From Allorhizobium ampelinum S4 (GTDB taxonomy: Bacteria > Pseudomonadota > Alphaproteobacteria > Rhizobiales > Rhizobiaceae): a stretch of DNA of 64,000 bases. Below, one piece after another: positions 59,710-64,000 of the stretch. Position 1 is the stretch's first letter. The number at the start of each line of letters is the position of its first letter. Where the stretch lies: contig NC_011989.1 in assembly GCF_000016285.1 (NCBI RefSeq), positions 1,677,001 to 1,741,000 of the forward strand, in the 5' to 3' direction. The notes under the pieces are model-generated. The model had not been told where the DNA came from. It saw nothing but the letters and a program-made list of their open reading frames with translations, and made no database searches. Made by a program: the position numbers and the translations under genes.

Positions 59710-60165
59710 ATGGTGGCAGATAACCTGATGTCTCGAAGGCAGTCGATGAAGAGGTGTCTAAGGACAAGCTTCTATGCAACGATTGTTGGCGTTATCTCAG
59801 GTTTTCTCGCCTTCATTCTCTATTTGGGAAGCATATCTCCAAGGGGAGGTGAAGGTAGTGGCGCTCCTCCCCCTCAGGACCTGTTTCTGGTGTGTTTCAA
59901 TTTGCTGCCAATGGCTGCTGTTGCATATGTCGTATCTTTTGCGTCGCTTCGTTTTAGCATTGGTGTCTTTCATCTCTCGATGACAGTGCTTTTTGTGGCG
60001 TTTGTTGTTGGTTTGACTGCGTTGCTTTTCGGATCTTTTGAGGCGGCAGCTTTCCGCGAAGACCTTCCGTATTTAGTAGCAATGCTTATTTCCGGAACGG
60101 TACTACTTTTTAGTCACTGGGGTTTTGTCGCTTACAAAGGCCGTCAGGGAGGGTTCAATAGATGA
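59710..60165 (+). CDS. Hypothetical four-helix membrane protein inside the pdh locus
   Basis: A 151-residue protein with four hydrophobic helices (about 24-42, 60-79, 88-109, 122-143). No family is recognised. Its DNA is visibly richer in T and A (tttt runs, ttg Leu codons) than the neighbouring pdh genes, which suggests a later arrival. The start is unclear: ATG 59710 is in frame, but ATG 59746 has AAGG six bases upstream. Its stop overlaps the next gene by ATGA. Confidence 0.65.
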   Translation: MVADNLMSRRQSMKRCLRTSFYATIVGVISGFLAFILYLGSISPRGGEGSGAPPPQDLFLVCFNLLPMAAVAYVVSFASLRFSIGVFHLSMTVLFVAFVVGLTALLFGSFEAAAFREDLPYLVAMLISGTVLLFSHWGFVAYKGRQGGFNR

Positions 60166-60800
60166 AAACCGTTCTCGCATACGGCGACAGTCTGACATGG
60201 GGATACGACCCAGTCGCCCTTGGCCGTCACGCCCATGAGGACCGCTGGACCAGCGTGTTGCAAAAGGCGCTTGGTCATGGTGTCAGGGTGATCGCCGAAG
60301 GTTTGAACGGGCGCACGACTGCTTATGATGATCATCTGGCGGATTGCGACCGCAATGGTGTGAGGCTGTTGCCGAGTATTCTTGAAACCCACAAGCCGCT
60401 GGATCTGGTGATCCTGATGTTGGGTACCAATGATCTGAAGCGGGGCATTCAGGGAACGGCGATTGGAGCGACAAGCGGCATCAAGCGGTTGGTCAAGCTG
60501 GTCCATCAGCATGACTGGGGTTTTGATTTCGAAGGCCCGGATGTGCTGATTGTTTCGCCGCCGCCGATCCGCGAAACCGCCAATGTGATGTTCGGAGCGA
60601 TGTTCAATCATTCCATCGAGGAAGGCGGAATGCTGGCCAGCATGTACCGCGATGCGGCGGATGAACTGGGCTGTGGCTTTTTCGATGCCGGTTCGGTGGC
60701 CAAGACCACGCCGCTGGATGGCATTCATCTCGATGCTGACAATACCCGCGCCATCGGGCGCGGTCTGGAGCCGGTGGTGCGGATGATGCTGGGCCTGTGA
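60162..60800 (+). CDS. SGNH/GDSL-family hydrolase (arylesterase-like)
   Basis: A 212-residue SGNH hydrolase. The nucleophile motif GDSLTWG has Ser10; NGRTT and the GTND block (LGTNDLKRGI) follow, and the catalytic Asp-His pair is in DGIHLDADN. No signal peptide is seen, so it is probably cytoplasmic. Similar genes lie between pdhC and lpd in other rhizobia. The substrate is not known. It overlaps the previous gene by four bases. Confidence 0.88.
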   Translation: MKTVLAYGDSLTWGYDPVALGRHAHEDRWTSVLQKALGHGVRVIAEGLNGRTTAYDDHLADCDRNGVRLLPSILETHKPLDLVILMLGTNDLKRGIQGTAIGATSGIKRLVKLVHQHDWGFDFEGPDVLIVSPPPIRETANVMFGAMFNHSIEEGGMLASMYRDAADELGCGFFDAGSVAKTTPLDGIHLDADNTRAIGRGLEPVVRMMLGL

Positions 60801-60826
60801 GGGTAAGGCGCTGACAGTAGCACGGG

Positions 60827-60867
60827 TTGATTGGAATCAATGAATGACCATGTGGCGGGTTTAAAAT
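60827..60867 (+). promoter_or_regulatory. FNR/FixK-type promoter in front of the DUF465 gene
   Basis: TTGATTGGAATCAA (60827-60840) matches the TTGAT-N4-ATCAA box exactly. A TAAAAT -10-like element lies at 60862-60867, about 31 bases from the box centre, the spacing of class II FNR-activated promoters. The DUF465 ATG follows at 60898. Confidence 0.75.
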
Positions 60868-60897
60868 GATCTTGCAACCTTGAAGGGGGAAAAGATC

Positions 60898-61164
60898 ATG
60901 TCCAACACTCCACATGAACTGGCAGAGGAATTTCCGGAATTTGTGACCCTGATGCGGCATTTGAAGGAAACGGACGGTCATTTCGTCCGGCTGTTCGATG
61001 CCTATCACGAGATCAACCGGCAGGTTCACCGCGCTGAAACCGATATAGAGCCGCTCGACGACTTCCATATGGAAGACCTCAGGAAGAAGCGGATGCGGCT
61101 CAAGGACGAAATCTACGGGATGCTGGTTCGTCACGAACCGGAGGCCGAGACACCGGCATTATAA
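60898..61164 (+). CDS. DUF465 (YdcH-like) protein
   Basis: An 88-residue acidic helical protein with the DUF465/YdcH pattern (HLKETDGHFVRLFDAYHEINRQVHRAET then EDLRKKRMRLKDEIYGML). Its function is unknown. ATG 60898 follows AAGGGGGAAAAG. Immediately upstream is a perfect FNR/FixK box with a -10 element, so it is probably induced by low oxygen. It lies between the GDSL hydrolase and lpd. Confidence 0.85.
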   Translation: MSNTPHELAEEFPEFVTLMRHLKETDGHFVRLFDAYHEINRQVHRAETDIEPLDDFHMEDLRKKRMRLKDEIYGMLVRHEPEAETPAL

Positions 61165-61241
61165 GCCGGTTGCGCTTCCAGTCCCGTCACGGGTTGGGCC
61201 GAAAGGCGCAACCCCAAGGAAACCGAGGAGTGGAAGCGCCC

Positions 61242-62687
61242 ATGTCGAATGCTTATGACGTCATCATCATCGGGTCCGGCCCTGGCGGCTATGTGACTGC
61301 GATCCGTGCAGCCCAGCTTGGCCTGAAAATCGCCATTGTCGAGCGCGAGCATCTTGGCGGCATCTGCCTCAACTGGGGCTGTATCCCCACCAAGGCGCTG
61401 CTGCGGTCGGCGGAAATTCTCGATCACGCCAATCACGCCAAGAGTTATGGCCTGACGCTGAACGGCACGATGACCGCCGATGTGAAAGACGTTGTTGCCC
61501 GGTCGCGTGGTGTCTCCGCCCGCCTCAACGGCGGCGTTGCCTTTCTGATGAAGAAGAACAAGATCGATGTGATCTGGGGTGAAGCCAAGCTCACCAAGCC
61601 AAACGAAATCGTCGTCGGCGCATCGTCCAAGCCAGCCGTGCAGCCGCAAAACCCGGTTCCCAAAGGCGTGTTGGGTGAGGGCACCTATACCGCCAAGCAT
61701 ATTATCGTCGCCACCGGAGCCCGCCCGCGCGCGCTGCCCGGCATCGAGCCGGATGGCAAGCTGATCTGGACCTATTTCGAAGCGATGAAGCCGGATTTCA
61801 TGCCGAAGTCCATCGTCGTCATGGGCTCTGGCGCCATCGGCATCGAATTCGCCTCTTTCTACCGCTCCATGGGCGTGGATGTGACGGTGGTTGAGCTGAT
61901 GGCCAATATCATGCCGGTCGAGGACGTGGAAATCTCCACCATCGCCCGCAAGGCGCTGGAAAAGCGCGGCCTGAAGATCATCACCGAGGCCAAGGTTTCC
62001 AAGGTCGAAAAGGGCGCCAATTCCATCACCGCTCATGTCGAGACCAAGGATGGCAAGGTGCAGCAGATCACCGCTGACCGGCTGATTTCGGCTGTCGGCG
62101 TGCAGGGCAATATCGAAAATCTCGGTCTGGAAGCTTTGGGCGTCAAGACGGATCGCGGCTGCATCGTCATTGACGGCTATGGCAAGACCAATGTGCCGGG
62201 CCTCTATGCCATCGGCGATGTCGCAGGTCCGCCAATGTTGGCCCATAAGGCCGAACATGAAGGCGTGATCTGCATCGAGAAGATTGCCGGTCTGCCGCAT
62301 GTTCATCCCATGAACAAGTCTCTGATCCCTGGCTGCACCTATTGCAATCCGCAGGTCGCCTCCGTCGGTCTCACCGAAGCCAAGGCCAAGGCCGATGGCC
62401 GCGAGATCCGCGTTGGTCGCTACAATTTCAACGCCAATGGCAAGGCCATCGCGCTTGGCGAAGACAATGGCATGATCAAGACGATCTTCGACAAGAAGAC
62501 CGGCGAATTGGTCGGCGCGCATATGGTTGGCGCGGAAGTGACCGAGTTGATCCAGGGCTTCGTGGTCGCCATGAACCTGGAGACGACAGAAGAAGAGCTG
62601 ATGCACACCATCTTCCCGCATCCGACCCTGTCGGAAATGATGAAGGAAAGCGTGCTTGATGCGTATGGCAAGGTGCTGAACGCCTGA
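61242..62687 (+). CDS. lpd: Dihydrolipoyl dehydrogenase (E3)
   Basis: A 481-residue FAD enzyme that reoxidises the lipoamide of E2. FAD motif IIIGSGPGGYVTAIRAAQ (8-25), redox disulfide GGICLNWGCIPTK with C42 and C47, NAD motif VVMGSGAIGIEFASF, and C-terminal HPTLSEMM with the active-site His-Glu pair. An insert near 124-145 (SSKPAVQPQNPVPKGVLGEG) is typical of alphaproteobacterial E3. ATG 61242 has a GAGGAG about ten bases upstream. It is the E3 of the adjacent pdhABC genes. Confidence 0.96.
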   Translation: MSNAYDVIIIGSGPGGYVTAIRAAQLGLKIAIVEREHLGGICLNWGCIPTKALLRSAEILDHANHAKSYGLTLNGTMTADVKDVVARSRGVSARLNGGVAFLMKKNKIDVIWGEAKLTKPNEIVVGASSKPAVQPQNPVPKGVLGEGTYTAKHIIVATGARPRALPGIEPDGKLIWTYFEAMKPDFMPKSIVVMGSGAIGIEFASFYRSMGVDVTVVELMANIMPVEDVEISTIARKALEKRGLKIITEAKVSKVEKGANSITAHVETKDGKVQQITADRLISAVGVQGNIENLGLEALGVKTDRGCIVIDGYGKTNVPGLYAIGDVAGPPMLAHKAEHEGVICIEKIAGLPHVHPMNKSLIPGCTYCNPQVASVGLTEAKAKADGREIRVGRYNFNANGKAIALGEDNGMIKTIFDKKTGELVGAHMVGAEVTELIQGFVVAMNLETTEEELMHTIFPHPTLSEMMKESVLDAYGKVLNA

Positions 62688-62757
62688 CCCAGCGGACAGT
62701 GACATTGCGAGACATTGCCCGGCTCGCTATATAGGGGCGGGCAACAGAGGATAGACG

Positions 62758-63006
62758 ATGGAAAATGTGGGCTGGTTGACGGCGATCTTCGTGGGTGGTC
62801 TGGCCGGATGGCTGGCAGGCAAGTTGATGGACATGCGCTTCGGCATTTTCATGAACATCGTCATCGGCATTATCGGCTCGGTCATCGCCAATGCCATCTT
62901 CCGGCGCTTTGACATTTTCGTCGCCAGCGATTGGGTTGGCTATCTGATTACCAGCTTTATCGGTGCCTGCATTCTGCTGTTCGTCGCCAAGCTGGTGCGG
63001 AAATAA
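62758..63006 (+). CDS. GlsB/YeaQ/YmgE-family small membrane protein
   Basis: An 82-residue protein with three hydrophobic helices (about 5-23, 29-47, 56-78), Gly-rich motifs GGLAGWLAGKLM and GIIGSVIANAIF, matching the transglycosylase-associated (GlsB/YeaQ/YmgE) family. These are stress-linked small membrane proteins of unclear role. AGAGGA lies before the ATG. It sits between lpd and lipA. Confidence 0.85.
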   Translation: MENVGWLTAIFVGGLAGWLAGKLMDMRFGIFMNIVIGIIGSVIANAIFRRFDIFVASDWVGYLITSFIGACILLFVAKLVRK

Positions 63007-63044
63007 ATACTTGAAAGCCGCTCATCGGCGGCAAAGGAAACACG

Positions 63045-64000
63045 ATGGTTACCATCCTCGATAGAACCAAGCCGGACGACAAGCGCATCCGCCACCCGGA
63101 AAAGGCTCACAAGCCGGATACCGAAGTGCTGCGCAAGCCGGAATGGATCAGGGTGAAGGCTCCGACCTCCAAGGGCTATCAGGAAACTCGCGAACTGGTG
63201 CGCTCCCACAAGCTGGTCACCGTCTGCGAAGAAGCCGGCTGCCCGAATATTGGCGAGTGCTGGGAAAAGAAGCACGCCACCTTCATGATCATGGGTGAGA
63301 TTTGCACCCGCGCCTGCGCCTTCTGCAATGTGGCGACCGGCAAGCCGAATGCGCTTGACCGCGAAGAGCCTGCCAATGTGGCCAAGGCCGTGCGCCAGAT
63401 GGGCCTGTCGCATGTGGTCATCACGTCCGTGGACCGCGACGACCTGGCCGATGGCGGCGCTGAGCATTTCGAACAGGTAATCTGGGCGATCCGCGAAGCT
63501 TCGCCCGCTACGACCATCGAAATCCTGACCCCTGACTTTTTGAAAAAGCCCGGCGCACTGGAGCGTGTCGTTGCTGCAAAGCCAGACGTCTTCAACCACA
63601 ATATGGAAACCGTTCCAGGCAATTACCTTACCGTGCGTCCGGGCGCCCGCTACTTCCACTCGGTGCGGCTGTTGCAGCGGGTCAAGGAACTCGATCCGAC
63701 AATGTTCACCAAATCCGGCATCATGGTCGGCCTTGGCGAAGAGCGCAACGAAGTGCTGCAATTGATGGATGACCTGCGCACCGCAGACGTGGATTTCCTG
63801 ACCATCGGCCAATATCTCCAGCCGACCCGCAAGCACCACAAGGTGGAACGCTTCGTGACGCCGGAAGAGTTCAAGTCCTATGAGGATATCGCCTATACCA
63901 AGGGCTTCCTGATGGTTGCTTCCAGCCCGCTCACCCGCTCCTCCCACCATGCCGGTGACGATTTTGCCCGGCTGAAGGCCAACCGCGAAAAGAAGCTGCT
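63045..64000 (+). CDS. lipA: Lipoyl synthase (partial, cut by the window end)
   Basis: The first 318 residues of a radical SAM enzyme that inserts two sulfurs into octanoyl-lysine to finish lipoyl groups on proteins such as PdhB and PdhC. The auxiliary cluster cysteines are C61, C66 and C72; the radical SAM cluster CTRACAFC uses C87, C91 and C94. The conserved [10 protein letters not shown] end region is reached, so only a few residues are missing. AAAGGAAA precedes the ATG. Its place next to lpd and pdhABC fits its product. Confidence 0.95.
   Translation, partial: MVTILDRTKPDDKRIRHPEKAHKPDTEVLRKPEWIRVKAPTSKGYQETRELVRSHKLVTVCEEAGCPNIGECWEKKHATFMIMGEICTRACAFCNVATGKPNALDREEPANVAKAVRQMGLSHVVITSVDRDDLADGGAEHFEQVIWAIREASPATTIEILTPDFLKKPGALERVVAAKPDVFNHNMETVPGNYLTVRPGARYFHSVRLLQRVKELDPTMFTKSGIMVGLGEERNEVLQLMDDLRTADVDFLTIGQYLQPTRKHHKVERFVTPEEFKSYEDIAYTKGFLMVASSPLTRSSHHAGDDFARLKANREKKL

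Noticed and set aside
61131..62705. 524-codon minus-strand open frame over lpd
   Set aside because: Antisense shadow of lpd with no recognisable domain.

Overview
The window looks like core chromosome of an alphaproteobacterium of the Rhizobiaceae (Agrobacterium/Allorhizobium/Rhizobium group). The reasons are the gene order eno - ftsB-like - pdhA - pdhB - pdhC - lpd - lipA with a lipoyl domain fused to E1-beta, a class II DAHP synthase, ccoNOQP behind a FixK/FNR-type box, a Usg-family gene, a B12-riboswitch-controlled bluB whose D32 and S167 fall at the Sinorhizobium positions, and a UvrB with long terminal extensions. This assignment is inferred from gene content and order, not from a database search. 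I see no insertion sequence, prophage, CRISPR array or rRNA. One tRNA (Asn, GTT) is present.

Layout. 1-7.4 kb: 3' end of a TolB-like beta-propeller gene, cobalamin riboswitch and bluB, an alkylation-repair group (Ada-type regulator, DMT transporter, Ogt), tyrS, an AnmK-acetyltransferase fusion, a small secreted protein, tRNA-Asn and a small membrane protein. 7.4-14.1 kb: orphan membrane histidine kinase, nuclease-like protein, Fe-S uracil-DNA-glycosylase-like protein, Lrp regulator, hydroxyacid dehydrogenase, proline iminopeptidase, TPR-methyltransferase and usg. 14.3-19.7 kb: polar amino acid ABC transporter genes without an ATPase, divergent from a giant Pro-rich OmpA protein. 19.8-23.7 kb: mobB, mobA, EamA and moaA (molybdenum cofactor), a repeat-rich spacer and a DUF971 gene. 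23.8-30.4 kb: diguanylate cyclase, two unrelated fumarases side by side, and a YcbB-type L,D-transpeptidase. 30.4-36 kb: gph, rpiA, a DUF2059 protein, gor and class II DAHP synthase. 36-41.3 kb: hemerythrin-like protein, ccoNOQP and a VOC protein. 41.5-46.9 kb: GGDEF-EAL protein, uvrB and twin perfect hairpins. 47-53.8 kb: ggt, two tandem cytosine-deaminase-like amidohydrolases, an exported chorismate-lyase-like protein, a VOC protein and kdsA. 53.9-64 kb: eno, FtsB/DivIC-like protein, the pyruvate dehydrogenase genes with small insertions, lpd, a GlsB-like gene and the start of lipA.

How the genes work together. Enolase, PDH E1/E2/E3, lipoyl synthase and the fumarases cover lower glycolysis, entry to the TCA cycle and one TCA step. 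The cbb3 oxidase is its low-oxygen respiratory outlet. Two perfect TTGAT-N4-ATCAA boxes were found, one far upstream of ccoN and one tight upstream of a DUF465 gene lying between pdhC and lpd, which hints that oxygen control reaches into the pdh locus. I did not find a convincing new multi-gene defence or mobile system. The most unusual items are the AnmK-GNAT fusion, the DUF465 FNR promoter, the palindromes in front of pdhA, the paired hairpins after uvrB, the repeat cluster upstream of moaA, the ATPase-less ABC operon and the exported chorismate-lyase-like protein.
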